This document shows positions 24,862 to 32,800 of a DNA stretch of 38,409 bases, one piece after another. How positions within the stretch are numbered: the stretch's first letter is position 1; the number at the start of each line of letters is the position of its first letter. The notes under the pieces are model-generated. The model worked only from the letters and a program-made list of their open reading frames with translations, was not told the DNA's origin and searched no databases. A program made the position numbers and the translations under genes. The stretch is from a virus. The stretch lies in IMG/VR virus record IMGVR_UViG_3300003691_000028, positions 1 to 38,409 of that record; one strand, 5' to 3'.

Positions 24862-25203
24862 CTAATCCTTTGCTCTATCTTGCTCAATAGTGTATTTGCC
24901 CTCAACGAATGTAATTTTTTCACTATTCGCATCAAGCCCCTGTGCATCATAATAATATTTTCCAATTGGCAGAGTTCCACTTGGTACAAAATAAACTCTC
25001 CCGTCACTACCATCAGTTGATAAAGCCCCTGTGATTTTAGAAACTTCAGTTGAAATGCCAATTGGAGCTTTAACTGTGTGGAGTGATAGCACAAAAGCAG
25101 TCCAGGCGGTTATAGGGACAACCGTCCCTGCTCCATCTTTGACCACAAAAGTATGGCGCCTTGTGTCGCCTCGTTTTTTTACAATATCAATTACAGTTGT
25201 CAT
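24862..25203 (-). CDS. Small beta-rich virion protein, BppU N-terminal-like
   Basis: 113 residues. 'DIVKKRGDTRRHTFVVKDG' followed by 'TVVPITAWTAFVLSLHT' has the look of the BppU N-terminal immunoglobulin-like domain ('i..rGdt..f.f.v.d..g....lt...v.f.l'). In many phages this domain attaches a fibre or a capsid decoration to the virion. The C-terminus 'LPIGKYYYDAQGLDANSEKI' completes the barrel. It lies at the end of a block of fibre-like proteins, close to the connector genes, and may link them to the head or neck. Moderate certainty on fold, low on exact role. Confidence 0.5.
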   Translation of the reverse strand: MTTVIDIVKKRGDTRRHTFVVKDGAGTVVPITAWTAFVLSLHTVKAPIGISTEVSKITGALSTDGSDGRVYFVPSGTLPIGKYYYDAQGLDANSEKITFVEGKYTIEQDRAKD

Positions 25204-25206
25204 AAA

Positions 25207-25389
25207 TTATCCACACAAATCATCATCTAAAGAAACAACCAAATCACCTTCTAAGCTGACTACAGTTTCATCAAAAATTTGGATTTCAATTGGGGCGCCT
25301 GTCTGCGTAATAGATAAAAAATGATTTCTCGCTGAATCAGGGGAGGGTAATTGACTAAGCTCAAGCATTCTTTCTCTAGCAGTTGGCAT
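25207..25389 (-). CDS. Small hypothetical protein, 60 residues
   Basis: Not recognised. It starts on the TAATG that ends the 641-residue protein. The N-terminal helix 'ARERMLELSQLPSPDSARNH' is followed by 'GAPIEIQIFDETVVSLEGDL' and the repeated strand pair VVSLEGDL / VVSLDDDL. This small repeat could dock on the neighbouring beta-rich proteins. Coupled to both neighbours by short gaps. Confidence 0.5.
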   Translation of the reverse strand: MPTARERMLELSQLPSPDSARNHFLSITQTGAPIEIQIFDETVVSLEGDLVVSLDDDLCG

Positions 25390-27314
25390 TACAGCACCTC
25401 ATCCCAAACTTGTTCTTTTGCTAGTCCTGTTGTATCAACAACTGTTCCAGCTGAGTTATTAATTACTTTACCATTCCCTGATACTTTTATCACCCCATCA
25501 ATACAGCTAGCATCTATTGTCACTGTGCCTCCGGTCATTGCAATTCGCATATCATGTAAAGCTGAATCAAACCCCTTTAGAACCAAATCGCCAGAAAAAT
25601 TATCCAATATTGATCTATGAAGAGCACCTGTTGGCATGATCAACGCAGGTGCTGGGAGTCCTGGCACGTGAGCAGGGGCGAGATTGGTGAATAAACTGGC
25701 ATTATTTGCAGCGAGCGTGACCTCCCCTGTAATATTGATATCAACGTGACCACCAAGAACACCTGACAACCCATGTTCAAAGCCACCGACTATCAAACTC
25801 CAAAAATTAGGACTATTTGATACACCTTTCAATATGACTTGTTCAAAAGATGTCCCTGAGACATCTTGCCCATTGAGATCAATTGCGGACAATCCAAGCC
25901 CATCAATTTTAAAATTCTTTACATTCCTGTCTAATGTTGCATCTGCCAAAAACACTATTTGACGAATTTTATTAAGTTCAGCAAAGTCCAGACCGCCACC
26001 TATTGTATTAAAAGGAGTACGGGCAGATCCATCCCCTGCTGCGATTTGTTCAGTGTCTATGAACACTGTTTGGGCTTGATATTTGACTAAATTCGCGTTG
26101 GTGTTCAGGTCGTCATAGTCAAGCGTCATTCCTCCAGTGTTTGTTACTGAAAAATGACCTCTTAAAAAAATTGTGCCTGATGAGCTGGCTGCAACTATTA
26201 GCTTTCCTTGCCCCTCGTGAGTGATTGTGTGAGTCCCACCCCCAGCATTTGCATTTCTATACTCCATACCCCCTGAATAGTGGCGATTAGATAGGGTCTT
26301 AACCTCAGCTGCAAGCTGAAAATCAATTGACGGTGTACCAGAGCCAGCCACTTCAGAATAACATTGATCCATAATGGAATCGCCTGGTTCTTGGTGGACA
26401 ATATCACCCCTAAGACCGCACCCATGGAGATGGTGCTGTCCTATCGTATTTGACCCCATTGAACAGCCAATATATTGTGTTGCTACAATGTTTGCTCCAG
26501 AGTCATTGCCATCAACAATAGCATTCTGGAATAAAGTACCATCTACACTCTGACCTCCTAGAGCGATAGTGTAGCTGAATCCGTCAAATTCAAAACCAGC
26601 AACACTTGAAGGCAAAGTAATACTTGATCCAGGCAGGAGTCTGAATCCAGGTAATTGAACAGAAGCTCTGATAATTAGAGCGTCTGCAATATTGCTGACT
26701 GGGTTATTTACAGTTCCATTTTCAAAATCAACAGTGCCAGGGGTTCCGTTGATTGTGTCGATCCAAACATGGCCCCCTTCATAAACCCCAAAATCTTGCA
26801 ATGTTCTCAACCTTCGCCCGGCAGAACTCGCAATGTTATGAGTTGCGCCAGTCAATGGTCTGTCCCAAGTGGCTTTGGCAATCTCAATCATTCCTGTTGC
26901 TGTTGAAGCAATGGCATCTAACCCTGTAGCAGCGAGAGAAAAACCTGTTTTTCCTGAAACATCTCCTCCAGAGGTTACACCCAAAGTATTACCTGAAGTA
27001 ACAGTCCTACGATAAAGTTCTATTGTCCGATCAACAGGAGCCATATCTGCTTGAGTAATGTGAAATATCATCTCCTCAGAGTCATTCCCAGCAGCTATCG
27101 TCATATCCTCATCCAAAAGTAGTTTATATACTCCCGGCATGTTGATAGCATCAACCTCTGTGATTGTGGGTGTGGTCATAACTGTGGAAGCGCCACCATC
27201 CCTTGATCGATAGACTGTAAATGCTGTCAGTCCTGTTTCTCTTGTTTTTAAGTCTGTAGCATCAACAGCAATGAAATACATCACCTGATCTACAATACCA
27301 CTTGGTATTCTCAC
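25389..27314 (-). CDS. Large virion fibre / decoration-like protein with duplicated beta module
   Basis: 641 residues from a GTG start within GTGA. The first ~120 residues ('VMYFIAVDATDLKTRETGLT', 'FTVYRSRDGGAST', 'ITEVDAINMPGVYKLLLDED') are a domain seen in many phage structural proteins and probably anchor it to the particle. The rest is beta-rich and built from a repeated unit: 'HVWIDTINGTPGT' near residue 185 and 'TVFIDTEQIAAGDGSARTPF' near 405, each followed by 'fDGfsytIaLgGqsvdGT' / 'IDGLGLSAIDLNGQDVSGT'. This suggests parallel beta-helix or stacked repeats. Its place between capsid and connectors points to a head or neck fibre rather than a tail fibre. Confidence 0.6.
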   Translation of the reverse strand: MRIPSGIVDQVMYFIAVDATDLKTRETGLTAFTVYRSRDGGASTVMTTPTITEVDAINMPGVYKLLLDEDMTIAAGNDSEEMIFHITQADMAPVDRTIELYRRTVTSGNTLGVTSGGDVSGKTGFSLAATGLDAIASTATGMIEIAKATWDRPLTGATHNIASSAGRRLRTLQDFGVYEGGHVWIDTINGTPGTVDFENGTVNNPVSNIADALIIRASVQLPGFRLLPGSSITLPSSVAGFEFDGFSYTIALGGQSVDGTLFQNAIVDGNDSGANIVATQYIGCSMGSNTIGQHHLHGCGLRGDIVHQEPGDSIMDQCYSEVAGSGTPSIDFQLAAEVKTLSNRHYSGGMEYRNANAGGGTHTITHEGQGKLIVAASSSGTIFLRGHFSVTNTGGMTLDYDDLNTNANLVKYQAQTVFIDTEQIAAGDGSARTPFNTIGGGLDFAELNKIRQIVFLADATLDRNVKNFKIDGLGLSAIDLNGQDVSGTSFEQVILKGVSNSPNFWSLIVGGFEHGLSGVLGGHVDINITGEVTLAANNASLFTNLAPAHVPGLPAPALIMPTGALHRSILDNFSGDLVLKGFDSALHDMRIAMTGGTVTIDASCIDGVIKVSGNGKVINNSAGTVVDTTGLAKEQVWDEVL

Positions 27315-27511
27315 TGTAAGATGCCCCCTAGTCCTGCTGCATGTTGCGCACCAAACCCTCTATCCAATGATTGAGCTGGGTTGAATATGTCGTCTGGGGC
27401 AGGAGGTGCTGAGACAACTTCTTGCACAATACCCAGTCCTGGAATCAGTAATTGATCTCCACTGCCTGAGTCTGTAAACAACCCGCCTCCTGGAATTAAC
27501 AATTCAGACAT
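27311..27511 (-). CDS. Small Gly/Pro-rich virion-associated protein, 66 residues
   Basis: Not recognised. The ATG overlaps the upstream stop (TAATG) behind GAGGTT. The sequence is low in charge and Gly-rich, with a repeated LLIPG motif ('ELLIPGGGLF' and 'QLLIPGLGIV'). It is wedged between two large fibre-like genes, so it may be an adaptor, but no direct evidence exists. Confidence 0.5.
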   Translation of the reverse strand: MSELLIPGGGLFTDSGSGDQLLIPGLGIVQEVVSAPPAPDDIFNPAQSLDRGFGAQHAAGLGGILQ

Positions 27512-28887
27512 TATGCAACCTCAATTTTTGGACAAGCGTAAATTGTAGTTGAAGGCTTTGCTAAACAGGCCCACACTGTCACCGCTGCATTGTCTGCCCC
27601 TGTAATAGCTGATATTGTGTGAGACGCTTTTCGATGATCTGCGCCGCCTGCGTCTCCTGTCCAAGTCTCAGCGGATGCAGGTAGATTAGCTGGTGTATCC
27701 AGTAGTCCTATTCGAGTCTGTACAAATTGCCCAAGCGCAAGGTCAGTTGAATCAGGATGTTCCACTTCCAACCAAAATTCATCATCCTGAAGAACTGTTC
27801 CAGCGTCTTGGGCAATGTGAGCAGTGAGCGTTTTTGCAGAAGTTAAGTCCAGCCTCAGCTCTGCTATCTTGAAGCGCAGAGGCTGGAGACCCTCAACTAC
27901 AGATGTGGTCGATGTCATTTTTACGCTGTAACCATTAGTCCCATCATACGTTCCACCATTGTCCCTATATATAGCAGTGCTCTCTTCTGCTATACCTTCT
28001 GCACTGGCTTCCTGAAAAGAGTAGTATGTATCTCCATTACCAAATCCATGAATTTTAAAGGGAGCTTCTATGCTTGACTGAAAATCAGACCCTGCAATCA
28101 TAGTGAATGTTGCAGGGGTTTTTATTCGTTTCAACTCAAAGTGACAACCAGCTTTATTTATATGTTTAAAAAGCTGTTGGCCAGAGGTCATTGCTGAACA
28201 GTCAAAATCAGCAACATCAAGCCTCGCAGATCCATCCCCCACTGCATAGCAGCCAAACATTACCCCATTGCTGTGACCTAAAGCACCTACAAGCCCTCCC
28301 CCTCTTATCATGAGGCGTATGCCTGGCTCAAAGTAAATTGCGGAAGTGGTAGAGCTGTCGATCTTACAAGTCACATTTGTATTCAATAGAGTGACAGAGT
28401 TGTATTTGTTAACGCTATTGAACCCACCGAGCCTCCAACTTGACGCTGTGGCTGTGCTAACGCTATTAAACCAGCATTCCTCTGCAATTATTATAGTATC
28501 TGATGTAGCATCTGGCCGCAGAAGGACATTGGATGCCCCTTCTGCGTAGAATTCAATGCCATAAAGATAAAACATTCCAGAAAGTTTGTCTGCTGTTGTT
28601 GAGAACTGGAATTTTGGGTGAATTGGACTGTCTTTTGTGACAAGGGTTGTGGGCGGTTCAGGATCACCTGTATCATCAACTGCATAGCAGCGGATGATAT
28701 TGCCTATAGTGCTAGATCCCCCTGTAATTGTACCAGTGAACCCCTCTGCATGGCCTTTTGCAATGTAAACAGTGCCACCATTCCCAGCAGCAGACAGCGC
28801 AGAAGCCCAAGTTGCTTTGGCCAGTGCCCAAGTCAATCCACTATCAGCATCATTCCCATCCGCTGCACGTAAATACACGACAGCCAT
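27511..28887 (-). CDS. Beta-helix-like virion protein, 458 residues
   Basis: The start 'VYLRAADGNDADSGLTWALA' followed by 'ATWASALSAAGNGGTVYIAK' is the common opening of right-handed beta-helix (pectate-lyase-like) proteins: a short 'G.D..dG.sw..A' strand, then a helix and first coil 'g.tvyi..G'. Short repeating strands ('FYLYGIEFYAEGASNVLL', 'CKIDSSTTSAIYFEPGIRLM') go on to about residue 270. The remaining part is a globular beta domain ('RFKIAELRLDLTSAKTLTAH', 'FWLEVEHPDSTD'). It could bind or degrade a surface sugar. Catalytic residues are not evident, so I do not call it an enzyme. Confidence 0.6.
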   Translation of the reverse strand: MAVVYLRAADGNDADSGLTWALAKATWASALSAAGNGGTVYIAKGHAEGFTGTITGGSSTIGNIIRCYAVDDTGDPEPPTTLVTKDSPIHPKFQFSTTADKLSGMFYLYGIEFYAEGASNVLLRPDATSDTIIIAEECWFNSVSTATASSWRLGGFNSVNKYNSVTLLNTNVTCKIDSSTTSAIYFEPGIRLMIRGGGLVGALGHSNGVMFGCYAVGDGSARLDVADFDCSAMTSGQQLFKHINKAGCHFELKRIKTPATFTMIAGSDFQSSIEAPFKIHGFGNGDTYYSFQEASAEGIAEESTAIYRDNGGTYDGTNGYSVKMTSTTSVVEGLQPLRFKIAELRLDLTSAKTLTAHIAQDAGTVLQDDEFWLEVEHPDSTDLALGQFVQTRIGLLDTPANLPASAETWTGDAGGADHRKASHTISAITGADNAAVTVWACLAKPSTTIYACPKIEVA

Positions 28888-29402
28888 TATCTATCATCCC
28901 ATTGAGATTGGATGGCACTCGCATTTGCCATAATGTCAGGTCTGCCAGATGCAGAAAGATATTCATACATTGTTCTGATTCTTGCCCATTCAGTAGCCTC
29001 AAGACCTGCACCTGCTAGATTCACAGCCACTTGACTCATGCTCCAGCCTCTCACCAAGCGATAGTTGTTGAATTTGATCAAAAGTGAATAAGCATCAATT
29101 GCTCGCTTTTTCCCCATAGCAGCGCGAAGATATGCCACTGCTCGTTGTTCTGCTGAAGCCTCGCCCACAGATGTAATCTCAGTGTTGGCACCTATTCCAG
29201 CATCAGCATCTCGCTTTTCTGCATTGTTCTGGACAACATCTGGGAGGTCAGCTAAAAGCTGGTTCCAATCTGCTAGATTTGCTGCCCTCACACCCCTACT
29301 CACAGTCCGTCCGTCATTAAACGCAAACATCAACTGCCCGTGGTATTGGCCATCAACTTGGATGTGCGGGCCTGATATTACAGTTGTGGCATTTATAGGC
29401 AT
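28887..29402 (-). CDS. Hypothetical virion protein, 171 residues
   Basis: The start is uncertain: ATG at 29402 is chosen, while the TTG at 29411 has slightly better spacing to a GAGG box. The N-terminus 'HIQVDGQYHGQLMFAFNDGR' and 'TVSRGVRAANLADWNQLLAD' look like a small beta domain followed by helices. The rest is helical ('RAVAYLRAAMGKKRAIDAYS', 'WARIRTMYEYLSASG'). No cysteines. No family recognised. The context of fibre-like and small head genes suggests a virion or assembly role. Confidence 0.5.
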   Translation of the reverse strand: MPINATTVISGPHIQVDGQYHGQLMFAFNDGRTVSRGVRAANLADWNQLLADLPDVVQNNAEKRDADAGIGANTEITSVGEASAEQRAVAYLRAAMGKKRAIDAYSLLIKFNNYRLVRGWSMSQVAVNLAGAGLEATEWARIRTMYEYLSASGRPDIMANASAIQSQWDDR

Positions 29403-29411
29403 TTTTATCAA

Positions 29412-29780
29412 CTAACCTCGATTGATGCGATTTGATCTTATTGAGTAGAGGCGTTTTACTTTTCCGCTCTCAATTTTCATTTTGTCCAGACGCTCTAAAT
29501 CACGGGGTGTTGCCTCTCTTTTTGATTCAAGCCTCTCAAGTTGGAATATTTCAGATTCAACCATTTGAAGCCTCTGCTCCAAGGCCCACAAATCAATTTT
29601 TCTATCAATTCGTTCAATTGATGTTTCAACTTTGAGGAATCTCACATCAACAACCACTTTTTCAGCAAACACTTGATATGAGTATCCTAGCAAACCACCC
29701 CCTGTCAGAATTATGAACAAGAACAGCCAGGGGTGGCGCTTGAATGTTTGCTCTGCAACAGATTCTATAAGCCCAGGCAC
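29412..29780 (-). CDS. Single-pass membrane protein with coiled coil, 122 residues
   Basis: Starts at GTG behind a GAGG box. The segment 'PWLFLFIILTGGGLLGYSY' (about 17-35) is one clear membrane helix. From residue 40 on, the sequence is charged with a heptad look ('IERIDRKIDLWALEQRLQMV', 'FQLERLESKREATPRDLERL'), suggesting a coiled coil facing the cytoplasm or periplasm. It might be a holin or spanin-like lysis part, since an endolysin occurs in the same operon. It has no second membrane helix and no lipobox, so this is only a possibility. No family recognised. Confidence 0.55.
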   Translation of the reverse strand: MPGLIESVAEQTFKRHPWLFLFIILTGGGLLGYSYQVFAEKVVVDVRFLKVETSIERIDRKIDLWALEQRLQMVESEIFQLERLESKREATPRDLERLDKMKIESGKVKRLYSIRSNRINRG

Positions 29781-29804
29781 TACAACATCCTCTTCAATCG
29801 TTGT

Positions 29805-30239
29805 TTAACGAATAGATTTAATTCTTTTAAGTTGTTCGGATTTCTGATACGCTTTAATATCATTGGCTGTTGTACGGCCAGCAGCCTCATCCTCCCGTTT
29901 CCGGATAATTACATCCATTGAAGCATTGGCTTTTCGCAATCTTTCCTGAGCTTCACCCATATATTTACGAGCTTCACAAAGCTCTTGTTCACAAAGCTCC
30001 TCGTTACTGAGATCTTTATTAACCCCAACATCAGCTTCAACATCAGCTTCAACATCAGCTTCAACAATCACTGAATTTTTTCTTGTGAAAGCCCCAGCAT
30101 GTTCTGAAATATCTGCTCTCGTGACTGCTTCACCAACAATTTCATTGACAATATCAAGTCGAGGGAGCCCGTCTGTTGTCCAATGATCATCATTAGCTAC
30201 ATCTAATTTAGATAGTGAATGTAAAATTTTATCTTTCAT
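29805..30239 (-). CDS. Hypothetical phage protein with repeat-bearing linker, 144 residues
   Basis: The ATG at 30239 behind GGTGGA is preferred to an in-frame TTG at 30263. 'LDVANDDHWTTDGLPRLDIV' is a box seen in a range of phage virion-associated proteins ('D..dHWT.dG.PR.d.v'). It is followed by 'VTRADISEHAGAFTR'. The linker contains 'EADVEADVEADV' from a three-fold 12-base repeat and 'ELCEQELCEA' from a further 15-base repeat. The C-terminus is a helix with 'EARKYMGEAQERLRKANASM'. It might be a head-associated or assembly protein; no function is shown. Confidence 0.55.
   Translation of the reverse strand: MKDKILHSLSKLDVANDDHWTTDGLPRLDIVNEIVGEAVTRADISEHAGAFTRKNSVIVEADVEADVEADVGVNKDLSNEELCEQELCEARKYMGEAQERLRKANASMDVIIRKREDEAAGRTTANDIKAYQKSEQLKRIKSIR
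30027..30062 (-). repeat. Tandem 12-bp repeat, three copies
   Basis: Three exact copies of AACATCAGCTTC (plus strand), which encode EADV repeats in the 144-residue protein on the minus strand. The multiple of three keeps the frame. A nearby pair of TTCACAAAGCTC copies 15 bases apart (about 29975-30001) shows that the region is prone to short duplications. Confidence 0.9.
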
Positions 30240-30249
30240 TGCTCCACCC

Positions 30250-30711
30250 TTAAAGGTTATCAATACTGGTTAAACTTTCTATTTGTCTTGCAGTTTTACC
30301 AGAAAGAAGTGAGTTAAAAATGTCCTCTTTCTCTGCACCAACAAGAATTTGATTCGTACCTGTACCATCATCCGTAAAGCTGACCACATTAGAACCTACT
30401 ATGGCTTCAGCTTCGGTTAGGTGCAAGGTGAAACTATTAGCGTCATTTGATTTAACCCAGTATTGGGTTACTGCGTCTAATCCAGTAGGCAGTGCGCCTC
30501 CCGAATTGTCCAGGAGAAAAGGTCCCTCACCATCAACAAATCCATGAGTTGTTAGATTTACAAGATTAGTAGCATTTGTGAATGTGACAGTTTGACCCGT
30601 TCCAGTTCCGGATAATCGGGCCGCTTGGGTTTGTAGGAATTCTAGAAAGTTCCCGCTATGGCGCAATCTATCATAATGCCTATAACGGACTTTTCGTGCG
30701 TAAATGGACAT
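30250..30711 (-). CDS. Small virion protein, 153 residues
   Basis: Starts at ATG behind GGAGAT, first gene after the capsid terminator. A helical N-terminus ('YARKVRYRHYDRLRHSGNFL') is followed by a compact beta domain: 'GQTVTFTNATNLVNLTTHGF', 'GALPTGLDAVTQYWVKSNDA', 'FTLHLTEAEA'. The latter has the 'lptgl......yyv.......f.l..t...a' pattern of a domain found in many phage decoration and tail proteins. The location just behind the capsid gene suggests head decoration. Assignment by context and fold pattern only. Confidence 0.5.
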   Translation of the reverse strand: MSIYARKVRYRHYDRLRHSGNFLEFLQTQAARLSGTGTGQTVTFTNATNLVNLTTHGFVDGEGPFLLDNSGGALPTGLDAVTQYWVKSNDANSFTLHLTEAEAIVGSNVVSFTDDGTGTNQILVGAEKEDIFNSLLSGKTARQIESLTSIDNL

Positions 30712-30733
30712 AGATTATCTCCGTACAAAGAAA

Positions 30734-30754
30734 AGCAAAGGCCCCGAAGGGCCC
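30734..30754 (-). terminator. UUCG-loop terminator after the major capsid gene
   Basis: On the minus strand GGCCC-TTCG-GGGCC forms a 5-bp GC stem closed by a C(UUCG)G loop, followed by TTTGCTTTTCTTTG. It lies 8-28 bases after the capsid stop and about 20 bases before the next gene. It fits an intrinsic terminator, perhaps partial, lowering transcription after the abundant capsid gene. Confidence 0.75.
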
Positions 30755-30761
30755 TGACAAA

Positions 30762-31817
30762 TTAAAATTCGCGGGTAATAAGACGGGCTATTTTAATTTG
30801 TTTCCGTTCGGAATAAACACGTTGCCAACTGTCCGCATGGGCGAGGTTGTTGGTAGTTGCTGCATTACTAGGGCCACCTTTTGAGGTAGTTCCAGCGTAA
30901 CGATGGCCAACAGGGTGAATGGCCCATTCTGTCCGGTTGTAAATGACTTCTTGTCCACCACCATTACCAGCATCAGGCTTGCGAGCCATTTCGGTTGGAA
31001 CTTTAGGCGCCCCCATTCCAAGAGCACCGGCACCTGAACCAAACATCCAAGTGTGATAAATACCGGACGCGGGGCTTGGTACACCGTCGTCTACAATTAC
31101 AATGCGGCCCAAGAAGGTTGGAATTTGAGTTTCACCCCTTGCGTCCGGTATGAAGTCAATAAGGTTGTTCTTCTGCATACGAGCATACACAATGGAGTGA
31201 ACACATACCATCGAAAGGTCGCCCATCGAATCGCCCATAGTTACGGCAGCATCAATAAAAGCAGGAGCACTGAAATCCGTTACGCCAGCACTATAAGAAG
31301 CGCCTGAAATATCATTAGTCAAGTCGCCTTGAACATGCTCCGAGCCTGTTGGCACAGCATCATTATCCGCAAAGATACCATTCATTGTCGCAACATAGGC
31401 CGCTTGTAATCGTCTTGCCCAGTAATTAGAAATCCGGTTTGCAATGCTGTTCATTGGATCAACACCAGCAAGCGCATCAGTAAGGTCAGCCGCTGACCAA
31501 GATTGGTTTCGTGATAGACGAACTGCTATTTCAGTAGCAGTTCCAGTTTTTACAGGTGCAGAATTGGCAGTTCCACCCGTAAACGAATCGTCACCGTCAT
31601 CCGATGAAATATTGTCAACATCATTGTCAAGGTCTTTAAAAGATGGTACGTTAAAGGTCAACCCACCACCAGCCAAATCCTCGTCCAGTTGCCGTGAACG
31701 AACTAGAGCTCCTGAGGCAATAAGGTGAGATTTTTCTTCAGTGATTTGTTGAATGTAAGGGTTGAAAATTTCGGGTACTACAACGTCTGCAATTTGAGTG
31801 ATCGGGCCGGTAGCCAT
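30762..31817 (-). CDS. Major capsid protein (HK97-type fold)
   Basis: 351 residues behind an excellent Shine-Dalgarno (GGAGAATTAAAATG). 'TQIADVVVPEIFNPYIQQIT' begins the protein in the way of phage coat proteins with an HK97 fold. 'LTFNVPSFKDLDNDVDNISS' matches the E-loop side, 'NQSWSAADLTDALAGVDPM' the spine helix start and 'RISNYWARRLQAAYVATMNG' the long helix. 'DLSMVCVHSIVYARMQKNN' and 'TFLGRIVIVDDGVP' are the A-domain strands. It follows scaffold and precedes the neck and tail genes. It has its own predicted promoter and terminator, as a highly made product needs. No cleavage site evident. Confidence 0.93.
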   Translation of the reverse strand: MATGPITQIADVVVPEIFNPYIQQITEEKSHLIASGALVRSRQLDEDLAGGGLTFNVPSFKDLDNDVDNISSDDGDDSFTGGTANSAPVKTGTATEIAVRLSRNQSWSAADLTDALAGVDPMNSIANRISNYWARRLQAAYVATMNGIFADNDAVPTGSEHVQGDLTNDISGASYSAGVTDFSAPAFIDAAVTMGDSMGDLSMVCVHSIVYARMQKNNLIDFIPDARGETQIPTFLGRIVIVDDGVPSPASGIYHTWMFGSGAGALGMGAPKVPTEMARKPDAGNGGGQEVIYNRTEWAIHPVGHRYAGTTSKGGPSNAATTNNLAHADSWQRVYSERKQIKIARLITREF

Positions 31818-31892
31818 TTTAATTCTCCAATAAGGTTGTGAGGCCTAGTGTTTAAACCAGAGCCGCGCATCCCATGACCGCAAGCCCAAATA

Positions 31893-31927
31893 AATAAGGA
31901 TAACCCCACATTGAGGTTATCCTTATT
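31893..31927 (-). terminator. 13-bp hairpin upstream of the capsid gene (terminator or mRNA 5' stabiliser)
   Basis: AATAAGGATAACC and GGTTATCCTTATT pair perfectly around a 9-base loop. On the minus strand TTATTTATTT follows. It may end transcripts from the scaffold gene. But a predicted promoter's -10 box (31925-31930) overlaps its first arm, so new transcripts would begin in or at the stem, which could protect the capsid mRNA's 5' end. Confidence 0.65.
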
Positions 31928-31952
31928 ATAAGCAACAACATTAATATTGCAA
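31925..31952 (-). promoter_or_regulatory. Sigma70-like promoter for the major capsid gene
   Basis: Reading the minus strand, TTGCAA (31952-31947) is followed by 16 bases and a perfect TATAAT (31930-31925). It lies in the only sizeable gap of the late head genes, just after the scaffold stop and about 108 bases before the capsid ATG. The -10 box overlaps the hairpin arm at 31915-31927. Confidence 0.55.
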
Positions 31953-31955
31953 CAA

Positions 31956-32762
31956 CTATTTAGTTGGTTTTTGCCCCCCTATAGTCGTTCCTGCAATTTT
32001 TGCAAGTTGTTCCGCCTTATTTCTATCCTGTACGACGATTCTACCTTGCTCTGTCATGTTCCAATTATCTTTAGTGAACGGATTGTGGATGACACCTCTT
32101 TGTCCGGGCCCACCCATAGCTCCAACACCTTGGGATGCAGGCCACCAGTGCGGTCGTGTAGTCTTAACCTCAGTGAACCAAACGCTTGGCTCAATTCCTG
32201 GAGTTATTCCAACATTGTCTTTAGTGACCACATTACCAGTTTCATCCACTACAAATAGATTTTCAGCAATGAGCATGGCGTCTTCAATAGCTGTGTCATG
32301 TATTTTAGCACCCACTCCGGCTTTTCGAACTTGATCGTGAATCGTGCGTTTAACATTGGCAAGTTCATAATTCTGGAGTTGCATGGTCTGATCATCACGT
32401 TCCGCGGTTAATGTGGTTATTTTCCGCTCCAGAGGTGCTGTCCGTGATGTAATTCGTGTTTCAACAATTTCATTGATTTTAGCGTCATCCAAGTTTCCAC
32501 CAGATGCAGCTTCCAATTCAGCAAATCTGTCCAATTTATCATGCACTGCTTCAGCATCCAAACCATTGAACAACCCCAACTTCCGCTTGGTTTCTTTATG
32601 ATCCAGGCGCTCCTTTCGCAAGCCTTCTTGCACTCTTGAAACGTCAGTTGGGGTTTTAACTTCACCAACGGTAAAAAGAATCCATTTACCCTCACTCTCT
32701 TTGAATAAATGCTGCACTGCTTTAGGTATCGCATCAAAATTATCATATACATCTTCAAACAT
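31956..32762 (-). CDS. Capsid scaffold protein
   Basis: 268 residues from the ATG behind CTGGAG (an upstream ATG at 32795 lacks a good site). The N-terminal part is a small domain ('IPKAVQHLFKESEGKWILFT'), then a long charged coiled coil ('LRKERLDHKETKRKLGLFNG' to 'LERKITTLTAERDDQTMQLQ'). The C-terminal box 'FTKDNWNMTEQGRIVVQDRN' with 'KAEQLAKIAGTTIGG' is the 'NP......n.TeQ..l...np..A..LA..AG' ending of phage scaffolds located directly before the major capsid gene. It should guide procapsid assembly and leave. No protease domain is seen. Confidence 0.8.
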   Translation of the reverse strand: MFEDVYDNFDAIPKAVQHLFKESEGKWILFTVGEVKTPTDVSRVQEGLRKERLDHKETKRKLGLFNGLDAEAVHDKLDRFAELEAASGGNLDDAKINEIVETRITSRTAPLERKITTLTAERDDQTMQLQNYELANVKRTIHDQVRKAGVGAKIHDTAIEDAMLIAENLFVVDETGNVVTKDNVGITPGIEPSVWFTEVKTTRPHWWPASQGVGAMGGPGQRGVIHNPFTKDNWNMTEQGRIVVQDRNKAEQLAKIAGTTIGGQKPTK

Positions 32763-32800
32763 AGGAATCACTCCAGTTATTAATAAAGCGAACATTTGCC

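Noticed and set aside
30027-30062. Possible CRISPR-like or regulatory array
   Set aside because: The repeats are only 12 bp, have no spacers and stay in the reading frame of a coding gene.
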